Of a stretch of DNA of 64,000 nucleotides, positions 39,346-48,688 are shown in pieces. The notes under the pieces are model-generated. The model saw only the letters and a list, made by a program, of their open reading frames with translations. It was not told the origin of the DNA and did no database searches. Origin of the DNA: Psychrobacter glacincola (GTDB lineage Bacteria > Pseudomonadota > Gammaproteobacteria > Pseudomonadales > Moraxellaceae); contig LIQB01000002.1 of the NCBI GenBank assembly GCA_001411745.2, positions 351,220 to 415,219 of the forward strand. Direction: 5' to 3'. Position 1 is the first letter of the stretch. Every line of letters starts with the position of its first letter. Made by a program: the position numbers and the translations under genes.

Positions 39346-40757
39346 CCCTTAGGAATAAGGGAGGTATTCAGACAGCAGTAACCAATTCGTACAATGACAC
39401 GGTAACGTCTTAATCCCTTAGGAATCAGGGAGGTGTTCAGACCCATAAAGCTAAAGAACCTAGTTGTTATGAAGCGTCTTAATCCCTTAGGAATCAGGGA
39501 GTGTTTCAGACTCTATCAAGTTAGTTAAGCAGGGTGAGGAGTTGTCTTAATCCCTTACGAATCAGGGAGTGTTTCAGACCTTAGTATTTGACGCACCAGG
39601 ATTTGAAGAGGTGTCTTAATCCCTTACGAATCAGGGAGTGTTTCAGACTACCGACACCTTCGGACCTACCGAGTATTCAGAGTCTTAATCCCTTACGAAT
39701 CAGGGAGTGTTTCAGACATTTGGTTGGAGTGCTGGATTAACATTTATTAGTCTTAATCCCTTACGAATCAGGGAGTGTTTCAGACCTGCAGAGCGTAGTT
39801 GGATGTGGAATAGCACTTGGTCTTAATCCCTTACGAATCAGGGAGTGTTTCAGACGTCCAAGAGTGGGAGAATGAAGTAGAAGCTCGCAGTCTTAATCCC
39901 TTACGAATCAGGGAGTGTTTCAGACTGTCTGATGACTCACGTAGCTACTCTCGTGGTAAGGTCTTAATCCCTTACGAATCAGGGAGTGTTTCAGACTGAT
40001 GGGTCGTACATGGACCAGTTGCGTGAAAAGTCTTAATCCCTTACGAATCAGGGAGTGTTTCAGACATCACTAATCGCAACCGCCAACAACAACGTTAATG
40101 TCTTAATCCCTTACGAATCAGGGAGTGTTTCAGACATCCCAAATTAAGGATATTACCATGAGCAAACTGTCTTAATCCCTTACGAATCAGGGAGTGTTTC
40201 AGACGAATGTCGTTTCCTAAGCCATCTATTTCTACATGTCTTAATCCCTTACGAATCAGGGAGTGTTTCAGACAGATAAGCTTGCACCTGGTCAAGTAAG
40301 TCTTGTTGTCTTAATCCCTTACGAATCAGGGAGTGTTTCAGACCCATGTTATTCACGGAACGCCCAATACCAAAAGGTCTTAATCCCTTACGAATCAGGG
40401 AGTGTTTCAGACAAAGAGCTATTGTCGGCATGACATTTAGGTCGGTCTTAATCCCTTACGAATCAGGGAGTGTTTCAGACGTTATGTGGTAGTACTGAAG
40501 TTAAAACAGTTCAGTCTTAATCCCTTACGAATCAGGGAGTGTTTCAGACTTAAGATGGAAAATGTACTCACTGTTTTACTAATGTCTTAATCCCTTACGA
40601 ATCAGGGAGTGTTTCAGACATAAATTGGTTGGTGGTGGGGTTTATACGAGTAAGTCTTAATCCCTTACGAATCAGGGAGTGTTTCAGACAAATGAAATTT
40701 TACAACTAGTTAATGTTAATAGTCTTAATCCCTTACGAATCAGGGAGTGTTTCAGAC

Positions 40758-40969
40758 TGTACAACGATTTTTATTGCTAATAAAATCAATAGCTTACATC
40801 TATCAAATTAACCGACAAAAGTTAGCTTAAAAGTTGATGCTTTTTTGATCAATTTTTCACTGAAAACTGACTAAATAATAACCGATTATGCATCTGAAAT
40901 TTTAAATAATGACCAGTATCTTCGTCAGATAGCGTCTGAAACTATCCCTAATTGCTTAGGATGTGAGGA
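40758..40969 (-). promoter_or_regulatory. Leader of CRISPR array 2 with an upstream inverted repeat relic
   Basis: Nearly identical to leader 1, starting TGTACAACGATTTTTATT next to the newest repeat. The opposite-orientation repeat relic is at 40934-40969. Confidence 0.85.
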
Positions 40970-41062
40970 TTTTAAATTCACCGCTCAATCATAATAGATG
41001 TACCGGATAAGTGCAAGATTATAATAAAATTGAATCACGATGTGAAGCGCGCACCACTATCA

Positions 41063-41353
41063 TTATAATGTCATCTCTCCGATGTCGCTAAACAGCATAA
41101 TGCTATCGTCACGTTTACCGATGACAAATGAGTTTTCAAGTGGCTCAACTTCATAGATACGCAAATCATCCTCATTGGGATGGATGATCTTTTGTATCGA
41201 CGTGATAAAGGTATCCATGCGTTTCGGCGTCATACTGCCATAGTAGACAGAGTATTGTAGTTGCAAGAACTGATTGCTGATTAAGCGCTGCAATCGCTGT
41301 AGTCTGTTCTTTTCACTGATGTCATAAGCAATAATAAAATAGGTGTTTTTCAT
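41063..41353 (-). CDS. cas2: Cas2, adaptation operon copy
   Basis: A 96-residue Cas2 (MKNTYFIIAYDISEKNRLQR; conserved Asp in YDIS), paired with cas1 67 bp upstream and ending 94 bp from the leader relic of array 2. The frame extends to 41398, but the homologous start is 41353. Cas2 dimers bridge two Cas1 dimers in the spacer integrase. It is the last gene of an apparent operon that starts at 44728. Confidence 0.92.
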   Translation of the reverse strand: MKNTYFIIAYDISEKNRLQRLQRLISNQFLQLQYSVYYGSMTPKRMDTFITSIQKIIHPNEDDLRIYEVEPLENSFVIGKRDDSIMLFSDIGEMTL

Positions 41354-41420
41354 AAGCAATCCAGTATATTGATAGATTAAGCTCGGACAAAAATACATAT
41401 TACGTCATTATTTTAGACGT

Positions 41421-42548
41421 CTAAAATGGTGGTGTTGGTGCTTCAGGGTGATGACTGACAAAGGACAATGGTGACTGTACTGATGTGGCATCTTGGTGGC
41501 AATGATAGCGCTGCAGACGATTTTGCCAGAGCCACACATGACTGAGCGCAGTTTTACTTAAGATTGGGCGTATCGTAGCAAAGGCTTTGTAGAACTTACT
41601 GCGTCCAGATTTTAGCAGCTCACAGGGATAGCTGCTGTCGTTAGCCATACTAAAATCTGCTGAGTCTAGAATATTTTGATCAAACAATTGCCAAACCCAA
41701 AAGTCGATAGTACTGCGTTGCAATTCGGCAAAATCACAGGCTAGAGACTGTCTGCCATAGTTTGGACTGTGCAATAGACCATGATAAGGGTCAAAGCCGA
41801 CACTATATATGGCGTTCTGGCATAAATGCTGTAGTAGGGTATACGACAGTGATAAAACCACATTGACAGGGTCTTTTGGTGGTCTTCTATTTCGAGAGTA
41901 AAATCGCCACTCATCAGCAAAAAACTGCTGATAGCATTTAAAGTAAATAGCAGAGCCGACACCTTCAGTACCTAACAAGCTGGGTATTTGGTATTGAGGC
42001 GTATATCCATCATATATACTAGAAGGCTGGTCTGGTTTTGTAGATGTATTGGTATGACGTTTTCGGAATTTATCGCGTAAGCTTTTGATTTTTTGAATAG
42101 AGCTTTCTATCTCAATAAGCTTTATCTGTGAAGTATGAGTATTGCCAGTAGAGTCAGCACCTAGTATGTGGTGCTGTAGTTTTCTTAAAGCAGTGGATTG
42201 TTGGTGCAGTTTAAGCCGCACAACGACAGATGCCCAGTAGCTTCTTGCCTCATCATTATCAATAACGGCATATTGCTGTGTACGGCGTTCTGTGCCGGCA
42301 TGCCAACTACCCAGCAAAAAACACGCTTCTCCGGAACGACCGCTCGGCAAGACGCAGACACTGATAGCATTTTCAGAGAGGCGAGTCAGTAAGGTGCTGC
42401 TCAAATCTACTTGGGTAGTAATCGTTAGGCTTTGAATCTGAGATAGGGGGATATTTAATGGCTTGGCAAAGCTTTGATGATGGATGATGAGGATGTTGCG
42501 CTGGGTGGAGAGTTGGCTGCCTTTTTTATCTATGACTATATTTTGCAT
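41421..42548 (-). CDS. cas1: Cas1 integrase
   Basis: A 375-residue Cas1, the metal-dependent integrase that inserts spacers at the leader end. The catalytic set is visible: Glu195 (LLGTEGVGSA), His260 (GLLHSP) and Asp272/Glu275 (ACDFAELQ). The start has a strong TAGGAGG site. An insert of about 60 residues rich in Lys/Thr/Ser (about 130-190) precedes the catalytic domain. No reverse-transcriptase domain is fused. It is flanked by two different Cas2-type genes, and is the only intact Cas1 in the window. Confidence 0.95.
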   Translation of the reverse strand: MQNIVIDKKGSQLSTQRNILIIHHQSFAKPLNIPLSQIQSLTITTQVDLSSTLLTRLSENAISVCVLPSGRSGEACFLLGSWHAGTERRTQQYAVIDNDEARSYWASVVVRLKLHQQSTALRKLQHHILGADSTGNTHTSQIKLIEIESSIQKIKSLRDKFRKRHTNTSTKPDQPSSIYDGYTPQYQIPSLLGTEGVGSAIYFKCYQQFFADEWRFYSRNRRPPKDPVNVVLSLSYTLLQHLCQNAIYSVGFDPYHGLLHSPNYGRQSLACDFAELQRSTIDFWVWQLFDQNILDSADFSMANDSSYPCELLKSGRSKFYKAFATIRPILSKTALSHVWLWQNRLQRYHCHQDATSVQSPLSFVSHHPEAPTPPF

Positions 42549-42569
42549 GACAGCCTCCTAAGTAGACGT

Positions 42570-42857
42570 TTACCCAATATAAAAATGATGAGTAGCTGAT
42601 CTCTCTGGCTTTGATAGATCACCTTTAGTGACTTGTGACCAATACGTCCGCCGCGTTTTGACAATAAAAAACGCATCTCCTGGATGAGTCTTGGATAGCG
42701 CAAATTCAGTTAATTGTTGCTTATTGTCTAGTGAGAGCATGCATTCGTAAGCAGATTTTTGACCTGTTGCACTATAGCTTTTAACGTGATAGCGCAGTAG
42801 TGCTTGGCGCTTTGGATCGCTGATGTCGTAGCCGACTAGATACAGTAGCTGTTTCAT
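42570..42857 (-). CDS. Second, divergent Cas2-like protein
   Basis: A 95-residue Cas2-like ferredoxin fold: LLYLVGYDISDPKRQALL has the first-strand Asp and following basic helix, then YSATGQKSAYECML replaces the usual second strand. It differs from the Cas2 at 41063 along most of its length. It lies 21 bp upstream of cas1 in the same operon. It could be a second integrase subunit or a nuclease of the Cas2/VapD group. ATG 42857 is chosen over the TTG at 42872 because of the GGGG site. Confidence 0.8.
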   Translation of the reverse strand: MKQLLYLVGYDISDPKRQALLRYHVKSYSATGQKSAYECMLSLDNKQQLTEFALSKTHPGDAFFIVKTRRTYWSQVTKGDLSKPERSATHHFYIG

Positions 42858-42987
42858 GATTTTATGCCCCAACGTTGCTGCCTAGCCAGCCATAAAGTAG
42901 TCGTAAGCTAGACATAAAAAAGTCTGCGCTTAACATCAGTACTAATTCAGCTGATTAGCATATACGAAACCATCAAGCTGATAGATA

Positions 42988-43758
<771 letters not shown>

Positions 43759-43816
43759 TTATTCTCCTAATGAGTACTGATTGTTAGTCATATTGCTAAG
43801 TAGACGTCTAAAAAAT

Positions 43817-44728
43817 CTAAGCAGCTATCTTTATATTTCTATCTGATAGTGTGTTTTTAAAGCACAATCCCATCATCACCCCATAAGAGGCGCTATGCTG
43901 CCAGTGATTGTTTTTAATTGAGTATATTTCACTCTCGACAGAGAAGTTAACAATATCTTGCTTAACAGTCACATCGTTTAACGAACGCTTTAGCTGCTGT
44001 AAACCTTGATAGTTATTGGAGTACTGAGGACCTACGGCAATCACCATTTGTTTGCCCTCAATGCTATGTAAATACTCACAGAGACTCGGTATCTGTTGCT
44101 GCACTGCAGCTATGTCCAATACATTAGAAAATAGATGCATTGAGTAATCCGCCGTTGCAAGGGCTTCACTGTCATACTCTAAAAAGTCAGATAGATCCTT
44201 ATTATAATGATGTATAACTACGTTGGCTGCGATGCGTGAGGACATTTTGGTCACCAATAAAACTGCCAAATCGAGCGTGGTGCGTGAAGGTTCAACGAGA
44301 TGGAAGTTCAGCGTAAAATTCTCGCAGTTGACATACTTTTCAAGATAACTTAATAACGCTAAGCTGGCAATTGCTTGTCCGCAGCCGTAATCTACGATAT
44401 TAATTGTTTTAGTTGTTGCCTCTGAGCGTTTGTTTTTACCCATAATTTGAGCAATAACGCCGTCAAAGCGATCAAAGTGGCTTTTGCCATATAATGTCGT
44501 GTACATCACTGCTTGCTCTAAAGAGGTTAGTGGAGCCTGCGCACGGTTGGTAGCATTGGCAAAGGCAAGGTAGTTAAGCGTCTTATATACTTCAGACACA
44601 TAAGCGCCGACCATCGCATTGTAGTAGCGATCAAACCCGTGGAGTTGCAGCTGTTCAGCGGCATGAGATATATGCTCTGCTAAACTTTGCGCTGATTGAG
44701 CGTTTGCTGCTTGGTTATATGCAATCAT
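43817..44728 (-). CDS. SAM-dependent methyltransferase-like protein, CRISPR-linked paralog 3
   Basis: A 303-residue divergent relative of the proteins at 23826 and 36555. It shares ANATNRAQAPL, motif I INIVDYGCGQAIASLA (110-123), HLVEPSRTTLDLAVLL and LFSNVLDIA. Motif I has Gln-Ala after the Cys-Gly where paralog 1 has Gln-Gly. As the first gene of the run with alkB-like, cas2-like, cas1 and cas2, it links this family to the adaptation genes. An RCAAGCTTGY palindrome lies 68 bp upstream, and array 3 begins beyond it. Confidence 0.7.
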   Translation of the reverse strand: MIAYNQAANAQSAQSLAEHISHAAEQLQLHGFDRYYNAMVGAYVSEVYKTLNYLAFANATNRAQAPLTSLEQAVMYTTLYGKSHFDRFDGVIAQIMGKNKRSEATTKTINIVDYGCGQAIASLALLSYLEKYVNCENFTLNFHLVEPSRTTLDLAVLLVTKMSSRIAANVVIHHYNKDLSDFLEYDSEALATADYSMHLFSNVLDIAAVQQQIPSLCEYLHSIEGKQMVIAVGPQYSNNYQGLQQLKRSLNDVTVKQDIVNFSVESEIYSIKNNHWQHSASYGVMMGLCFKNTLSDRNIKIAA

Positions 44729-44793
44729 CGGTCTCTCTCCACTGGCTGTTGAATGAGACCATTATGGAGAGTAGGAGCACTTTGATCGTGAAA

Positions 44794-44807
44794 CGACAAG
44801 CTTGCGA
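44794..44807. promoter_or_regulatory. RCAAGCTTGY palindrome upstream of the adaptation operon
   Basis: ACAAGCTTGC at 44796-44805, 68 bp before methyltransferase-like gene 3, again preceded by AAACG. Confidence 0.55.
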
Positions 44808-44828
44808 GATGGTCTTCGCTAAACGTAA

Positions 44829-44856
44829 AAAACCACCTTTCAAAGGTGGTTTTTTA
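44829..44856. terminator. Hairpin terminator at the distal end of array 3
   Basis: AAAACCACCTTT/AAAGGTGGTTTT around a single C: a different sequence but the same position as the hairpins at arrays 1 and 2. Confidence 0.75.
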
Positions 44857-44862
44857 CGTTTA

Positions 44863-45715
44863 AATCAGGGAGCGTTTCAGACTCTTCGCAGTATGGGCAA
44901 TAGCTATGTTTGGTACGTCTTAATCCCTTACGAATCAGGGAGCGTTTCAGACTGAACACCGGTATTACAAACGTACGTAAGATTGGTCTTAATCCCTTAC
45001 GAATCAGGGAGCGTTTCAGACATTAATGGATTTAAGGTTAGACCCATTATGACAGTCTTAATCCCTTACGAATCAGGGAGCGTTTCAGACTAAATTAAAA
45101 GCAGTGGCTGAGTATCTAGAATTGTCTTAATCCCTTACGAATCAGGTAGCGTTTCAGACTTTATGCAACAATGCTAACCAATAAAACTTCGTAGTCTTAA
45201 TCCCTTACGAATCAGGGAGCGTTTCAGACTTAACAGAAGGTGTCTTCCGTCGGTTCGCAGAGGTCTTAATCCCTTACGAATCAGGGAGCGTTTCAGACGT
45301 GATGTAGAAGCTGTACGTCATATAGTGCTTGAGTCTTAATCCCTTACGAATCAGGGAGCGTTTCAGACTTAATACAAATAACAAAATAGCAATCTACCAA
45401 AAGTCTTAATCCCTTACGAATCAGGGAGCGTTTCAGACATCTAATCGTAGCAGGTAATATACCTGTTGAAGTCTTAATCCCTTACGAATCAGGGAGCGTT
45501 TCAGACAATAAAGTTAATAGGACAAGGTGCAATATCGGGGTCTTAATCCCTTACGAATCAGGGAGCGTTTCAGACGTAATTGGAGACCTTAAACAGGATA
45601 CCAGAACAGGTCTTAATCCCTTACGAATCAGGGAGCGTTTCAGACGAATCTTATGACGAAGTTATGGCTAAGTGTTCTGGTCTTAATCCCTTACGAATCA
45701 GGGAGCGTTTCAGAC
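44863..45715 (-). CRISPR. CRISPR array 3 (12 intact repeats and one truncated)
   Basis: Repeats almost all of the plus-strand variant GGGAGCGTTT (one has GGTAGCG at 45124), with 32-35-bp spacers. The leader is on the right at 45716. Several spacers read as open peptides on the plus strand, for example LTEGVFRRFAE (45230-45262) and DVEAVRHIVLE (45299-45332). It immediately precedes the effector operon. Confidence 0.97.
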
Positions 45716-45922
45716 TGTACAACGATTTTTATTACCAATAAAATCAACAACTTATATTCATAAAATTAACCAACAAAAGTCAGATTAAAAGTTGATGCTT
45801 TTTTAACCAATTTTTTACTGAAAATTGTATAAAAAATAACCAATCATACGTCCAAAACGTTAAATAACCACAGTAATCTTCGTCAGATTAAGTCCAGAAC
45901 GCCCTGATAATTCGGGGTCACT
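45716..45922 (-). promoter_or_regulatory. Leader of CRISPR array 3 (more diverged)
   Basis: It starts like the others (TGTACAACGATTTTTATT) but differs at many places further out. The opposite-orientation repeat relic (GTCCAGAACGCCCTGATAA) is at 45892. The remaining 300 bp to cas10 are AT-rich. Confidence 0.8.
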
Positions 45923-46031
45923 TAATAAAAAGCAACGCTGTTATAGTAAAACAAATATCTAACTTTTGCAATAATGAGTCAACCACTGTGCAATAGTAAT
46001 ATAAGTTCAATAAAGACTCTTACAATACTAA

Positions 46032-46063
46032 TATAATGAAGTCAAAATATGACAAGCTTGTGA
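46032..46063 (+). promoter_or_regulatory. Candidate cas10 promoter with RCAAGCTTGY palindrome
   Basis: TATAAT at 46032-46037 followed, 14 bases later, by ACAAGCTTGT (46052-46061), 173 bp before cas10. If TATAAT is the -10 box, the palindrome lies just downstream of the transcription start. Confidence 0.45.
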
Positions 46064-46234
46064 TAATCACTAATTGAGTGGTTTTGCGTTATTTTGGCTA
46101 TATAGATGATTCATTTCTGCTATGCTAACAGCCGAAATAATATGACAAACAAAAGTAAGGGTAGCTGAATATTTTTTTGCTGGAATTTAACTTAGCTTAA
46201 AATACAGCTTGCTTATCTAATATAAGGATGTGAT

Positions 46235-48010
46235 ATGAAAAACGCTTATCTGTTTGAAACCAGAGGCATTCAGCGGTTTTTATTCGCTACAGGCAAGCTC
46301 AAAGATATGCTCGAGGGTAGTGAGCTGATTGATTATATCTGTGCGGATAACGGTCTATTAGATGAGACTTTAGACTGCTTGAATTTGACAGATAAAGTCA
46401 TGTCACCCCGCAAGGCTGGTGGTGTTTTTTACTTGGTCTTTGATGAGTTAGCGGATGCAGAAAGGTTTCAAAGAACTTGGCGACTACTCATGTCGCAGTG
46501 GATACCTTCTGTTGAGCAGGTAGATGTAGTTATTCAAGCAATCTCGGCTAAAGAAGCCATTAATAACGGTATCAAGCAGCTTGCTCAGCAGCGCAATATC
46601 ATCAGTGCTGCGCTACCTAATGCTAGTGCCATTACAGAGAGAAGCCCAAGAACGGGGGAGGCGGTAGTCAGACGAGAGGCGTATGGTAAACGCGGGACTG
46701 AATCACTTGATATGAGCACCTCAATATTACGCAGCTTTCAAAGACCTGCTAAGAGCCAATCTCTAACGGAGCGATTTTTATATGGTTTTTCTGAACGTCA
46801 AGAAGACGATGAGCATAGTCAAAAGGTACACTTTCCTAATAATTTCGAATCAGATGCCAAAGCCTCAAAAAAATTCCCATTAGGTCGCCGGCAGTTAGTA
46901 GGGCTGATTCATGCAGACGGTAATGGTTTAGGCGAGATACTGCGGTTGCTCAATGAAGCTTGTCAAGATGCCAGTGATGAGGTCTATATTGATCTATATC
47001 GCACTTTTTCAGAAGGTATCACTAGAGCGACGATTGAGGCGACTAATCAAGCCGCTCATGCCACTCTCGTACCCAGTATTACTGATAATAACGTGATTCC
47101 AGCTCGTCCATTGGTATTGGGCGGTGATGATTTATCTGTCATCGTAAAAGCTGATATTGCAATTGATTTTACTCGTGCATTTTTACAAGCTTTTAAGCAG
47201 ACCAGTCAAGCGGAACTAGCACAGCTCAAGCAGAAGTTTATAGATAATGGGCTGACAGCATCAGCAAACAAGCTGCCTGCTTATTTGACTGCTTGTGCTG
47301 GTATCGTCTATATGAAATCCTCGCAGCCATTTTATCAAGCCTATGAGGTGGCTGAGGGGCTGTGTAAACAAGCAAAAATGTTCTCACGCAATTATAAGCA
47401 ATCGGTTGCAGGTAGTGAGACGCATATTATTCCATCGAGCTTAGCTTTTTATAAGATTGGCGACAGCCTGATAGAAGAAGTGGATATGATGGTCGAAAAC
47501 AGTATGACAGTCTCAACCGATCATAAGTCTTATCATTTGTCTGCAGCTGCTTATATGGTAGATGAGATACAGCAGATAGAAGGTCAACAAGTGGCAAGCT
47601 TACATCAATTAGAAGAACTCAACGATTTATTGGTCAACTCTGCAATCAACCCTCGAGCACTTAGAGAAATTGCAACATTAATGTATCTCAATATTGACCA
47701 AGCACAGCACGTCTTCAAGCGCTGGGTACAATACTCTAAGCGCACTGATGAGCAACTAAAAAACGTTCCTAGAGCTGAACAGCGAGAAGTTAAACAAATT
47801 AATGTTTTCCTACAAAAGCTTGCCCAAGTCATCGGTAAGCTTGAAAGCGACTTACCCTTTAGTCAGGTTAAGCCCGGCAGCACTGATATAGATAATAAGC
47901 TTGAGTATCAAAGTGTGATTGCGGATTTATTGACCTTAATGACTATAGCAGAAGAAAAAACAGCGTATCAAAGTAGCGATAAAAACGCGAAAGACTCTGA
48001 GGGAGCATAA
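46235..48010 (+). CDS. cas10: Type III-D Cas10, cyclase-competent, no HD domain
   Basis: A 591-residue Cas10. It starts directly with the first Palm domain (KNAYLFETRGIQRFLFATG) without an N-terminal HD nuclease. LIHADGNGLG (224-233) and the second Palm motif GGDD (296-299, LVLGGDDLSVIV) are intact. It should therefore make cyclic oligoadenylates when the complex binds target RNA, but not cut DNA through an HD site. The CARF proteins at 56097 and 57348 are the expected receivers of the signal. An AAGGA site precedes the ATG; it is the first gene of a tight six-gene operon. Confidence 0.92.
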   Translation: MKNAYLFETRGIQRFLFATGKLKDMLEGSELIDYICADNGLLDETLDCLNLTDKVMSPRKAGGVFYLVFDELADAERFQRTWRLLMSQWIPSVEQVDVVIQAISAKEAINNGIKQLAQQRNIISAALPNASAITERSPRTGEAVVRREAYGKRGTESLDMSTSILRSFQRPAKSQSLTERFLYGFSERQEDDEHSQKVHFPNNFESDAKASKKFPLGRRQLVGLIHADGNGLGEILRLLNEACQDASDEVYIDLYRTFSEGITRATIEATNQAAHATLVPSITDNNVIPARPLVLGGDDLSVIVKADIAIDFTRAFLQAFKQTSQAELAQLKQKFIDNGLTASANKLPAYLTACAGIVYMKSSQPFYQAYEVAEGLCKQAKMFSRNYKQSVAGSETHIIPSSLAFYKIGDSLIEEVDMMVENSMTVSTDHKSYHLSAAAYMVDEIQQIEGQQVASLHQLEELNDLLVNSAINPRALREIATLMYLNIDQAQHVFKRWVQYSKRTDEQLKNVPRAEQREVKQINVFLQKLAQVIGKLESDLPFSQVKPGSTDIDNKLEYQSVIADLLTLMTIAEEKTAYQSSDKNAKDSEGA

Positions 48011-48012
48011 GC

Positions 48013-48684
48013 ATGCAAAATGCATTAGAACAAATGATTCATTTAAATTTTCAGGGTTATTGGCATGTAGGTAGTGGTAAAGGGTGTGGATACTATCTCG
48101 ATGAGGAGTGCCTAAAAGACAGTTATGGACTGCCTTATGTTTCAGGAAAACAGCTAAAGGGTTTGTTGCGTCATGCGGTAAGACGAGCAGAAGTATGGGG
48201 ATGGTACAAAGACATTAGCTTGCCAAACGGTGATGGCGGGGCTACTAGCTTTGAAGACTTATTATTCGGTAGTGCCACTCAGAGCGAGGGTCGGTTTGAG
48301 ACCTCTTCAGGGATGATTTTTGTGGGTAACGCTGAGCTTGCCAAGTCAGAATATGACTATCTACGAGACACAGAACAAGCATCATTACGTCAGTACCTGT
48401 ATCAGCCACTATATAACACCAAAATACAGCACGATAGTGGCACTGCTGAGGATATGAGCTTGCGCGGTATAGAAGTTGCCTTGCCTATGAATCTATACAC
48501 TGACCTACAGTTAAGGCTGACTGCACTTGATGACACGCTTTTGCAGCAACAACAAGCAATGCTTGTTAGCAACCCTTGGCAAATTATACAAAAAGCATTG
48601 CCACTGATAGATGCTATAGGCGCGCATAGAAGTCGCGGATTAGGAGAAGTAGTGCTCTCATTTGTTCACGAGTTAAAGGACTAA
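48013..48684 (+). CDS. Cas7 (Csm3-like) RAMP subunit
   Basis: A 223-residue Cas7-type RAMP that should form part of the crRNA backbone. The typical run is GSGKGCGYYLDEECLKD..GLPYVSGKQLKGLLRHA (about residues 20-57), with the acidic loop where Csm3 has its RNA-cutting Asp. GAHRSRGLGEV near the C-terminus is the G-rich RAMP loop. Two bp after cas10, with overlapping regulation implied. In the Synechocystis III-Dv complex the equivalent Cas7 is fused to Cas5 and Cas11, whereas here it is separate. Confidence 0.85.
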   Translation: MQNALEQMIHLNFQGYWHVGSGKGCGYYLDEECLKDSYGLPYVSGKQLKGLLRHAVRRAEVWGWYKDISLPNGDGGATSFEDLLFGSATQSEGRFETSSGMIFVGNAELAKSEYDYLRDTEQASLRQYLYQPLYNTKIQHDSGTAEDMSLRGIEVALPMNLYTDLQLRLTALDDTLLQQQQAMLVSNPWQIIQKALPLIDAIGAHRSRGLGEVVLSFVHELKD

Positions 48685-48688
48685 CCTT

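Larger units (their letters stand above)
37542..40757 (-). CRISPR. CRISPR array 2 (36 intact, 3 interrupted and 1 truncated repeat)
   Basis: Same 36-bp repeat family as array 1, leader on the right (40758). The array is a composite. From 38074 to 39063 nearly all repeats are the GGGAACGTTT variant on the plus strand; from 39544 to 40757 all are GGGAGTGTTT; the left end and the zone around 39346-39511 hold decayed forms (for example GGGAGGTGTT). Three repeats are split by inserted elements (37613, 37921, 39191). Spacers are 31-35 bp. The switch of repeat type at about 39100-39400 suggests fusion of two arrays at an insertion. Confidence 0.97.

Noticed and set aside
46235..48010. Type III-A or III-B effector
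   Set aside because: No csm2/csm4/csm5 or cmr set; Csx10 and a TIGR03986-type RAMP point to III-D, and there is no Cas3/Cas8 for type I.
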